DNA from: Erodium maritimum
Taxonomy: Eukaryota; Streptophyta; Magnoliopsida; Geraniales; Geraniaceae
NCBI GenBank assembly: GCA_963921825.1
Contig: OY997588.1
Location: 58,288,803-58,352,802 of the forward strand
DNA: 64,000 nt
Direction of reading: 5' to 3'
Below the pieces are notes generated by a model. It did not search any database. It saw nothing but the letters and a program-made list of their open reading frames with translations, and was not told where the DNA came from. Below, piece after piece: positions 55,395 to 64,000 of this stretch. A program made the translations under genes and the position numbers. Within the stretch, counting starts at the first letter, position 1. Each line of letters begins with the position of its first letter.

Positions 55395-57149
55395 ATGAAG
55401 GAGGTTGTGGTATGGTTGACTTTAATATTGACCCTCCAAACAGCCCTTGGACTCAGATTTGTGATTGACAAGGAAGAGTGTTTCTCGCATGATGTCAAGT
55501 ACCAAGGAGATACAATTCATGTCTCTTTTGTCGTTATCAGGGTCGAAGGGGCCTGGCATTTTACTGAAGATGGCGTCGATCTTGTGGTATGCTCAACATT
55601 CCGTTCTTGAGTTTTGGTAAAAAATGTTAGAGCATCATATATTATTGGTCACGAATACTATACTATCCAACGTTTTAAAATGACAAATGCGCTATTTTAA
55701 GTATTAATCACGTGATTTTTTTAGTAAAAATAAATAGAATATTTCATTTCGTTAGTCATATGGCCTAAGTGTCATATAATGGATGGTTAGATGACATTTT
55801 TTCCTTAAAAAGTATTAGACCTCTATGCATTTTAGAAGGAACAATAACAAGGGTATAGAAGTCAAATAATTAAGAGAAAACATCATTTTATCATCCATTA
55901 TATGACAATTTACTAACAAAATCGCGTGACCAATATTTAAGGGAGTGCATTTGTCATTTTGAAACGTTAGGTAGCGTAGTGTTCGTGATCAATACTTAAG
56001 AGTAAGTTTCGATATTTAACCTTATATTATTTGTAGAAATAGTTATTGATAGTCAAAATACTATGTAAATAGTCCATGAACTGAGCAATCTAGTCCCAAT
56101 TGAGTAAATCCTAGTCTAGTTTATTTCTAACCTGCTCTCAAGGAGATGTACCAACCGGGATTCAAAGTGCCCACTTTGGTTAGCCTGATGGTGAAGAGCT
56201 CTTCCCGTCTCACCTCTCCTTGAGGTCACAAGTTCGAATCCAGTGGGTACACTTGCTTGGGAGCATGTGTGGGTGGTGAATTAGATTAGGCTTAAATAAG
56301 ATTTCCCTAGATTTCCCTCCGATAAAAACACGAGATTCAAACCTAGCCTAGTCTATTTCTAACCTCCTCCCACGGAGAGATTTACCCACGGGGATGTGAA
56401 CCTCTGATCTAAAGGAGATGAGAGAGCTCCTTAACCACCGGGCCAACCTAAGTGAGCAAAGATTGATGCATTTTGTAGTTGAGGATTGAATTAGGATGAC
56501 TCATTGAGTTGTCATGTTGGTGAATCAGGTGAAAGGGCCGTCAGGTAGTCAGATTCGCGATATCAGGGACAAGGTGAGTGAGAAGTTTGAGTTTGTGGCG
56601 AGTGAGAAAGGTCTACATCGGTTCTGCTTCGCAAACAAGTCCCCTTACCACGAGACCATAGACTTTGACATTCAGGCGGCCCATTTCTCATATCATGATG
56701 AGCACGCAAAAGATGGTATGGTCATTCCCCTTATCCAATTCGGAATCCCCTACAACAACCAAGTAGTGTGTTGAGTTGAGGTTTTGTTTGCTTTGTGCAG
56801 AGCACTTTACCCCTTTGTTGGAGCAGATATCCAAGTTAGAAGAAGCTCTCTACAATATTCAATTCGAACAGCATTGGCTTGAGGCTGAGACTGACCGCCA
56901 GGCTATCGGTAAACTCATTTCTTTTGACTATAGATCATATCGAATAGTGTATTATTTAATAGAATTTGTTACATATGGTATAGAGATGTTAGCAACTTGT
57001 GATGTTGGCATGCAGTGAACGAGGCGATGAGTAGCAGGGCAGTACATAAGGCTGTGTTGGAATCAGCAGCCCTTATTGGGGTCAGCCTCCTCCAAGTCTA
57101 CCTTGTCCGTCGCCTATTTGAACGCAAGCTCCGGACTTCCAGAGTTTAG
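55395..57149 (+). CDS. p24 family transmembrane protein (EMP24/GP25L, beta type)
   Basis: Four exons, 55395-55586, 56529-56715, 56801-56908 and 57016-57149, join in frame to 206 residues. The protein has a signal peptide (about 1-19), a lumenal GOLD domain (about 20-115, with paired cysteines at 29 and 97: EECFSH and RFCFANKSPYHETIDFD), a lumenal coiled coil (about 130-165, QISKLEEALYNIQFEQHWLE), one membrane span (about 178-195) and a short basic tail VRRLFERKLRTSRV carrying sorting signals. p24 proteins cycle between ER and Golgi, forming heteromers in COPII and COPI vesicles and helping select cargo. The tail and the DVECF-like cysteine pattern point to the beta subfamily (Arabidopsis p24beta2-like by memory). 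Intron 1 (942 bp) is loaded with a MITE and SINEs, but coding is intact. Confidence 0.93.
55640..56022. mobile_element. Second copy of the long-TIR MULE-type MITE, in p24 intron 1
   Basis: It shares with 45093-45572 the order TATTGGTCACGAATACTA, TAGTCATATGGCC, GTCATATAATGGATGG and the inverted right arm ending AGTAAGTTTCGATATTTAACC. More diverged and about 380 bp; the outer left end is eroded, so no TSD could be read. Confidence 0.7.
56087..56168 (-). mobile_element. SINE fragment, minus strand
   Basis: CCTAGTCTAGTTTATTTCTAACCTGCTC is a partial copy of the element at 56336-56455. It is broken at its right by the plus-strand SINE. Confidence 0.45.
56170..56333 (+). mobile_element. tRNA-derived SINE, copy 2
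   Basis: TTAGCCTGATGGT (A box, 56180-56192) and GTTCGAATCCA (B box, 56232-56242), then TAAGATTTCCCTAGATTTCC and a short A-tail. Same family as 44886-45047. Located in p24 intron 1. Confidence 0.7.
56336..56455 (-). mobile_element. tRNA-derived SINE, minus strand
   Basis: On the minus strand GTTGGCCCGGTGGTTAAGG (A box) is followed by AGAGGTTCACATCCCC (B box) and TCCGTGGGAGGAGGTTAGAAA. A second SINE type or divergent copy in p24 intron 1. Confidence 0.6.
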
Positions 57150-57313
57150 TGTACTCTCGCTATAGATTATAGATTATCAACATTACTCTCACTCCGGATG
57201 TTTTGTCCTCCAACTTTAATAAATGAGAATGAATTGCTTCTCTTTTATCAATATGTATTTGAACAATTCTTACACTTTCCTTTGAACTGAAACAAAAACA
57301 TGTTTTATTCGAA

Positions 57314-57695
57314 GGGATAATTGCAAAAAAATGCCCTCCGGTATTCTTTTTTTTTTTTTCTCAAGTTGTAGCCCTCTTCAAATACCCTGAACTTGTTTTC
57401 CATGGTTGCATTTCGTGTAGATTTCCTTTCAAATTACGGTTTTACCCTTTAAAAAGTAACAAGAAAAGAACAACAAAATTTTATCAAGTTAACTTCTTTC
57501 TCTACTTGTGTCCAGAGGAAAATAATTGATAGGATATTTTTTTTGGATTTTTGTTTTACCGTATTTTTAAAATTTTAAACTTACAACGGTAAAATTGTCA
57601 TTTCAAAACAAAAATACACAACCTGTACCGAAAAAGCATGCCAGTAACTCTTGCAATTAACAAAGAAGGTGAACACCCCATGTTGCAATTATCCC
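57314..57695. mobile_element. MULE-type MITE between p24 and NOI genes
   Basis: A 382-bp non-coding element with TIRs GGGATAATTGCAA / TTGCAATTATCCC. Flanked by TTATTCGAA (57305-57313) and TTATTTGAA (57696-57704), a 9-bp TSD with one mismatch. AT-rich interior. Confidence 0.75.
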
Positions 57696-57945
57696 TTATT
57701 TGAATTCATCAAAATTCCTCTACCATGTAATGAGACACAAGTAGCAAAATGGAAATACAACACAGAGGAAGGTTCGACACACAAAAGCTCATTGCACAAG
57801 AATATTCCAATTTCCTTTGGTTTTTTTACTATAAATACAAGGGCTTGTTTTCCCTTCTTTCAACTGAGGCGTAATTTTACATAACGGTTTCCAGCAAGAC
57901 CCATCACAGCTCTACAACTTGTATCTTCATGAAAATATACTCTTG

Positions 57946-60125
57946 TCAAGATTCTGCAGCAGGTTTTGATACGCAGCAAAACCATTTCTTCTGAAAACCA
58001 ATTCAATATACAAATAAAAAACATATACATTTGCAGGTACTTTTGTCAAGAGAAAAGAAACTCACAGCAGGAGGCTTGCCGGGATCCACTCTATGCTTAA
58101 GCTGAGGGTCTGTAGTCTTGCCGGGTGAGTCAGGGTTGCCACCGGTCTTCTTCTCATCCCTAGCCTTGTTAAAGATCACTGTAAACCCCTCAGCTGAAGC
58201 AGGGTCATTCACGTCCCATTCTCCGAATTTCGGCAATGGCTGCCCCTTGTCCTATTACAGGATTATACAGATGGACAAGTCTTAGCAACTATATGATTCC
58301 ATTGATGAAGAATAAAGAACATCAGACTTCATACAGGTTCAAGTGGCAATCTACTATCAAACTCGTCTGCTTTTTTCATTATAAGCTTGGAAACAGAACA
58401 TGTCACTTTTCCAACCACAATTACAAACACCAATAAATTAAGGGATAATTGCAAAAACTTGCAATGAGCTATGCACGTTTTGCAAATACTATCACATTCA
58501 TTTTCAATCACAATACAGAAAACAATCAGTATACCCCATAATTCCAAACATAAAGAGAAGAACAATAAGGAAATCTAACCTTACCTCTTTCTCTCCCATA
58601 TAAGTAAATCAATTAACACACCTTAAAAGGCTGAAAGTAAAATACACCCCAACAATACTACTATTAGGATCTAGCAAGCTTCAAAGAAAGGACATTGCAC
58701 ATTCCATCACATCCCGTTCATAAGAAGGGCGTATCATGGAAACTAATTAGTGTCTTTTAGATGCATATGAACAGGTTGAAACAGCCTTTGTTTTGATTAC
58801 CTAGCAACCCCAGAGGCCAAGCTTTGGTTCGTTGCAAAACAATAACTGGAAAACCTGAATATCATCCATCTTTTAATTTCATATACACCTTCGGCTTAGC
58901 TTAGCTTAGCTTTGAGTGTTCTTTCAGGTACAAAGGCAGTGCACATACTATTATTACTACTTCAAAAGGATTGGAAGAAATATAGTAAATGGAATATCCA
59001 TCCCCCTTATTTACAAACAATACGCAAAAGGGTTTTAGTAGGAATTCGAGAAAATTACTGTGGTATAATTTCCTGAAAAATAGAGAATTGTTATCTCACA
59101 AAAGATTTGCAAGTTCTGAGGTACTTAACTAACTTGGACTACTACATTAGCAGGTGGAAGGAAATTGATAACCATGTGTTAATAACCACTCTAGGTAAGC
59201 CAGCTAAATTTATATCATGGCACAAGTAGCACTAATCTAGTTAGACAGAAAATAAGTCCAGAATTATGGGTCAAAACGGCCACATTTTACATGGCTGCAC
59301 TCTTATTTACAACTGAAAAAGAGCCAATAAAACATTTGCATAGACGAACACTAGAAGGTAAGCCGAATGAGACAGTCCACATTTGGAAAAGAAACAAGAT
59401 AGGCATCCCAAAAAAATGGTTGTCAGGAACTTCCAAATTCAAAAGCAAGATTCTAGAAGCCATAGATAGTGCATGACTTTTGTAACTTTAATGCATCTTT
59501 ATTCTTTCCAACCTTCTTCTAACCTTAGTATCTGCTTTTACTTTCTTTCCTCAACTTCCAATGCTGCATTGATGCATCATTGAAATTGAAAGCTTCCTTC
59601 TAAGAAGCTGAACTTCCAAGCATAGCTTTGAACTCAATCGAAAAGCAAGATCTAGATTCTATAGAGGCACAGAAAAATTCCTCAGCGGTAAATGAAAGCA
59701 ATTTGATACACTGCAATTTGCTCCAACAGAAAATGTTCACAAAAGTGGATGACAAGCAAAACCCACTTCAAATTAGCACCAAATAGAGTAATTCCCATGA
59801 AATTGGCACAAAAAGATAACAGTCTTGTAAGGAAAGTGTAGTCCAAAGTCAGCAGAAAGTGATACAAGCTAGATTTATCAACATCTGCAGCTCTAGCCGG
59901 AAAATCACAAGAAAACCCAGTATAGTAAAAGATCGAATCATGCTGAATTTAAGGCAAAAATGAGGAGCATATTCAAAATTCAATCAACAAGTCCCACATC
60001 AAATGAACTGAAACCAACCCACAAAAGTTTGAGCTCAAATCAGCCCAGAAGCGTACAGAATCGAGCAAAAAAACACCCCAAAAAAATCAGGATCTCCTGA
60101 GAGAGAAACAAAAGCGTACCGCCAT
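57946..60125 (-). CDS. NOI / RIN4-like AvrRpt2-cleavage-domain protein
   Basis: Three exons on the minus strand (60125-60120, 58251-58066 and 57990-57946) give 78 residues. Exon 1 encodes only Met-Ala. Exon 2 encodes 62 residues beginning DKGQPLPKFGEWDVNDPASA, which contains PKFGEWD, the RIN4 cleavage motif recognised by the bacterial protease AvrRpt2, and GFTVIFNKARDEKKTGG. Exon 3 encodes KKWFCCVSKPAAES, where the CC pair is the expected palmitoylation site for plasma-membrane anchoring. NOI proteins are small relatives of the immune regulator RIN4, also linked to exocyst and nitrate responses; the exact role here is unknown. The ATG at 60125 is supported by the donor GTACGC directly after GCG. 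Intron 1 is about 1.87 kb. Its 3' end faces the p24 gene. Confidence 0.92.
58438..58570. repeat. One-ended MITE-like fragment in NOI intron 1
   Basis: TAAGGGATAATTGCAAAAAC at 58440 repeats the left terminus of the MITE at 57314. The matching right end was not found, so this is a truncated copy or a coincidence of ends. Confidence 0.4.
58571..60119 (-). other. Remainder of NOI intron 1
   Basis: No gene, element end or coding potential was recognised. The sequence is ordinary AT-rich intron. Short open frames here (for example 59291-59476) show no domain. Confidence 0.5.
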
Positions 60126-60310
60126 AAATTCCTCAGAGAAAGATTTGCAACTTGTTATTTTCTGGGGAGAGAGTGATTCCACTACCACCACGGCAGCAAG
60201 AAAACAAGAATCTGAGAGAGAGAGAGAGAGAGAGATTTGTAGGGAGATAAAGTGAGAAACTTTATTTTGGTTGCGTGAGGAGAGAGAGAGAGAGAGAGAA
60301 AGGCTGAGCG
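60126..60310 (-). promoter_or_regulatory. NOI 5'UTR with CT microsatellites
   Basis: Two (GA)n runs on the plus strand, at about 60211-60234 and 60279-60299, read as (CT)n upstream of the NOI start. CT-rich leaders are common in plant 5'UTRs. No TATA box was assigned. Confidence 0.5.
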
Positions 60311-61500
60311 AACGTGAACAAGAATATTTGGTGCTCGAAAAACAGTGCTGACTCAACGGGTTAACGGAAAGCGGCACCGTCGCCGTAAAGCCTGACGTGG
60401 CAGAACCTGGCGGGGTGTAACGGAACGGCAGTGAGCTGGCAAACGGAGCCGTTACGTGGGGGGAGGTGTGTGCATCGACATGATAGACTTTGCTGGCATT
60501 GCCTTTATAGTTAATCTCTATCTCTTTTTGAATAAAATTTTAGAGATATCTTGAAGGTGAATTTTGAAAAGAGCCTCATGTGTTAATGTATTTTAAAAAC
60601 GATTTTTTTATGTTTTATTTCGAAAAAAACCTTCATGAATAATGAAAGTTTCATTTACATGTTTTATTCTTTTTGTAATATTATAAAATACCTATTTTTT
60701 TTTTTATCAAAACCCCTCATGTTTGGTAGGATTAAAACCCAAAAACAGGAACCCAATCCAACCGTGCCGACCACCACAACCCCGAACAACCTCCATCACA
60801 GCCTCGAGTTATGACTGTGTTGTGTTCTTCTTTAAACCTCTGTCATCCTTTTTGTATCTACCATTAAAGCAAAGGCCAAGTAAACAACCTAAGCTTCAAT
60901 TTGTGAATTTCTATTTTAAGTTTTGAATTGATTTTCAAATTGTGGGTGGGAAAAACTATATATAGTGATTTAATACGTATAAACTTAGTGAATTGAACAA
61001 AAGATTGGAATGGGTGGTCAAAGGGAGGCTTATATGCGTTTTTTCGTGGTTATGGTTGTTTTTCGTACTGCACAAACCAATAGCGAAGATCGATGGGATG
61101 AAGTCATTGATCGAGAATGATAGAGAGTTTTAACCATTTAGGTAATCGTAGCCGATTGACAGGTTAATCTTGGCGATCGACGGTTGGCATGTAAGGACCT
61201 AATGCCCATCGAGCCGGTCGGCTGGCCAAACCCGTCGAACGACGGATTAAATATTAGTCCACAGTTCCAAAACCGTCGATCACTGAGAAAACCCAGCCAA
61301 TCGACGGATGAACTATCATTCCATGGTTACAAACCAGGCGATCGACAGATGACCTATTATTCCATGTTTCTTACCCCTTCGATCGCCGAGCCACATTCAT
61401 CGATCTACCGTTTTCATATTCCTACATGAACCTTCTTATTTAGTAATATGTCTCTATGGTTAATTACTTAAGTTTATAGGGTTGTAATTGTCGCATGAAT
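60311..61500. other. Intergenic, no gene recognised
   Basis: GC-rich near the NOI promoter (60350-60480), then AT-rich. At 61160-61400 the motif GATCGACGG / AATCGACGGATGAACTATCA recurs several times about 40-70 bp apart with TTCCATG, a degenerate repeat. It probably includes the 5' end of the MULE remnant that follows. Confidence 0.4.
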
Positions 61501-63720
61501 GAGTGAAGTTGCAATCCTTGCTACTTACGATGGGGAATATAAGCTAGAGGGTGAGAATTATAATTGGATAATAAACTTATTAGTCTTGTTGTTGATGATA
61601 GTGCCAATGCAACATTGAACACATTGAAGGATCTCGTGTATTCTAGGATCGGGGTGAAGGACAATGATGCAGAATTGAAACTTAGTTGCATACTTTGCAT
61701 GCCTAATTTTCGAGGAGGTATCACGCCAAATGAGATTGTAGATGATATGGATGTTTGAGCTTTAGTATTGGAAAATAGGAACCTAGGTTCCAGAACCATG
61801 TTACGTGTAGAGCTGATCAACAAAGATACCAGTGGTGCGGAAGCTGAACCAGTGGTAGCTGAACTTGTTGTAGTTGAGTATGGTGAATATGACAATATTA
61901 GGCATGATAGTTATTTTAACGTGGATATTTGTAGTCGTGCAGAGAATGTTGATAACCTAGTTATTCGGCGGGAACGTAGAGCATGTGATTCGGAAGCACA
62001 AGCATCGTCTCTTACGCCACCACTGGTAAGTTTGGATAATATCAAAGAGAATGGTCAAATGGTGGAGTATGTTTCTGGAAACCAACAATTTCAGTTAGAT
62101 ACAGTGGATCCAGAACAAACCATGATCGGTTTCAGAGATGAGTTACATTTAGTAATTGGTAAAGAGTTTGTATGCAAGAAAGCAGTGATTTAGTGTTTGA
62201 AAGAGATTGCAAGGAAGGGTAATTTTAGGATAGAGCGAGATAGATCTTCAAAGCTGATATACATGGAAAAATGTCATGGTGCTAATTGTAGATGGAGAGT
62301 GTGTGCAACAAAAAATAAATTTTCTATTAGAACCTATGAGTCTTTGTAGACTTGTTTGGCCAGTGAGCGCAACTCCCAATAGGGTCAAGTAAGTGCGGGA
62401 ACGATTGCTAATATGTTGGCTGCATAATTTAGTGGAAGAAAAAAGACGCCTACTCTAAGGCAGATTCAAGACAGTTTGGAGGCTACATAGTATGGCTTCA
62501 TAAAATACTGGAAATGTTAGAAGGAAAAATCACTAGCAAACATTAAATTTGTACGGGATCCTTATTTAAGTTATTGATTACTCCCTCCTTAGTTGCAACA
62601 AGTTCAGGAGATAAATGAAGGAGCAGTAACTCATTTGGAGGTGGATGTAGAGAGTAGATTTAAATATGTTTTCATAACATATCGGCCATGTATTGATGGA
62701 TTTAACCTTGCCTTGAGACATGTTATTGCAGTAAATGGTACGTGGTTGAAAAAAGGGGGTAATGCTAATTTTTAACAAGGCAAGATGGAAATTATCACCA
62801 ATATCTTGTTGCTTGGTTTGTGGTTGACTCCGAGAATGACGCTTCGTGGACATGGTTCTTCACGAAGTTGAGGTTGGAGATACCGGACGAGGAGAACTTG
62901 GTTATCATTTCTGGTAGATGTAGAAATATCATCAATATAGTGTCAACCATCTACCCAAATGCTAAACATGGCCATTGTAGGTGGCATCTCACCCAAAATG
63001 TCAGAACTCATAGCACTGGCAAGTTAAAAAAATTATCGTCTTTATTCAAAAAAAGTTGTTGATGTGAACACAATGAACAAGATCAATGTTGCGTGCGAAG
63101 AGTTGAAAGAATCATACCCCAAGACGACAGAATATCTGAAGACAACGAACATAAAACGTCATCAATAGGCGAGATATCACTTCGAAAGAACTCGGTACAA
63201 TATCATGACAACGAGCGGTTCTGATTCTATCAACAATGAAATACAAACCGAGAGAGAGTGGCCTCTGATTGAGCAGTTAAACACCATGCAGAAAAGGTTA
63301 GTTAATGATTCATGAATCATATAGATTTGATAGACAAATTACCGGTAGTTGGATCACCTATAACTCCAAAGACAGAGAGTATTATTTCATAAAGGAACGT
63401 TAAAGTGAAGGGGATGTGAATAACACCACTGAACAAACATGGCGAGAATCGGGTTACTTGTGAAGACACTAACGTCTTAGTTGATTTGGGGATGAAGCGA
63501 TGCGATTTCTAGAAATTTGGCATCGATATACTTCCTTGTGCTCATGCCTTAGCATGTTGTGAGCATGTAGGGAACTTTTTTATGAACTGTTCTCAGACTA
63601 TTACACGATAGAAACATGGTCTTCGGTTTATCATGGAACCGTTTACGTAGTGTTCTAGAATCAAAGTGGAATATTGATGATCGTGAAGGTCATATGACGG
63701 TTCTCCCTATGCACCGAAAT
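61501..63720 (+). pseudogene. Decayed MuDR/MULE transposase gene
   Basis: A series of short open frames on the plus strand. The N-terminal part (61503-61758) is YKLEGENYNWI-like then DNKLISLVVDDS. A mutator DNA-binding domain remnant follows at 62120-62350 (IGFRDELHLVIGKEF, then CHGANCRWRVCATKNKFSIRTYE). The MULE transposase domain spans 62590-63060 (FKYVFITYRPCIDGFNLALR, VIAVNGTWLK, SENDASWTWFFTKL, YPNAKHGHCRWHLTQNV), keeping the D..D/E-type region and C..H motif. A SWIM zinc finger remnant lies at 63500-63570 (CAHALACCEH). Multiple stops and at least three frameshifts. No TIRs were identified, so element ends are unknown. No host gene is captured as far as can be seen. Confidence 0.8.
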
Positions 63721-63825
63721 GTGGTAGACTAACAGAAAGAAGAATTCCTTCAACAGGTGAGGCTCGAAGACCGGATCCAAAACGTCAACGAAAATGCAGA
63801 AATAGTGCGATTGTTGGTCACAACC

Positions 63826-64000
63826 AGTGTTGTAAAAAACGTTAGGCGACAATCGGGCGACGAGGGGTCCTAGGCGCTAGGCGGGGATTAATCGTGTGTG
63901 TATTTTTAAAAAAATAATAATTATTAATAAATATAGATTATCAAATTTAATATTATACTATATAAAAAATATTAAGAAAATCAAAGATCATACATATATA
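63826..64000. repeat. Start of a dispersed repeat at the right edge
   Basis: GTTGTAAAAAACGTTAGGCG, followed by GGGCGACGAGG and TAGGCGCTAGGCGGGG, is a GGCG-rich end followed by AT-rich sequence. It resembles the termini of common plant nonautonomous elements. It leaves the window, so it is unclassified. Confidence 0.4.

Noticed and set aside
56180-56242. tRNA gene candidate in p24 intron 1
   Set aside because: A and B boxes are present but there is no acceptor or anticodon stem pairing, and a 3' tail is shared with another copy: a SINE, not a tRNA gene.
61184-61429. 81-codon open frame before the MULE remnant
   Set aside because: Made of degenerate GATCGACGG-type repeats. No domain and no splice support.

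Overview
The window is nuclear DNA of a flowering plant, most likely a eudicot. It has four host genes with intron-rich plant structures (GT..AG junctions readable by eye), long AT-rich non-coding stretches, and more than half of its length in layered transposable elements. I saw no bacterial features, rRNA, canonical tRNA gene or CRISPR array. Species cannot be named from the sequence alone.

Host genes: (1) 1-2281 minus, a WEB-family coiled-coil protein of the chloroplast-photorelocation group, cut by the left edge just before its C-terminus, with a probable 5'UTR intron and leader exon up to about 3.3 kb. (2) 39385-43310 plus, an apparently intact eight-exon cellulose synthase-like E (CslE) gene encoding 722 residues. 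(3) 55395-57149 plus, an intact four-exon p24 (EMP24/GP25L, beta type) secretory-pathway cargo receptor of 206 residues. (4) 57946-60125 minus, an intact three-exon NOI/RIN4-like small protein of 78 residues. The p24 and NOI genes converge tail to tail, with a MULE-type MITE between them. The four genes have unrelated functions and form no operon-like unit.

Transposon layout: 3.6-5.5 kb is a MITE split by an RT-less LINE derivative. 5.5-7.3 kb is a decayed minus-strand LINE. 7.3-9.0 kb is a copia-type LTR remnant. 9.0-17.1 kb is a minus-strand LINE interrupted by a 3,076-bp solo LTR (5-bp TSD GCTTA) and a truncated small-LTR copia. 17.3-18.0 kb is a nonautonomous hAT with a perfect 8-bp TSD. 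19.5-22.3 kb is a second solo LTR of 2,853 bp (TSD CAAGT). 22.6-31.5 kb is a copia element with two 1,663-bp LTRs that look almost identical although its coding region is broken; 300 bp of its 3' internal end is also duplicated ahead of the first LTR. 31.5-36.7 kb is a minus-strand copia with 150-bp LTRs (TSD GTAAA), itself hit by an hAT-like element. 36.8-39.1 kb is an ORF1-only LINE derivative with a 15-bp TSD, ending about 220 bp upstream of CslE. 43.4-45.6 kb holds another LINE derivative (16-bp TSD), a SINE and a MULE-type MITE (9-bp TSD). 45.6-51.06 kb is a long LINE with readable ORF1 and frameshifted ORF2. 51.07-54.69 kb is a stack of three further RT-less LINE pieces. 61.5-63.7 kb is a decayed MuDR-type transposase gene.

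The most interesting signal is a population of LINE-derived elements that carry ORF1-like sequence and a related 3' tail but no endonuclease or reverse transcriptase. Four of them still have recognisable target-site duplications of 9-16 bp. Exon boundaries and element ends were read by eye and not computed, so edges without a stated TSD are approximate.
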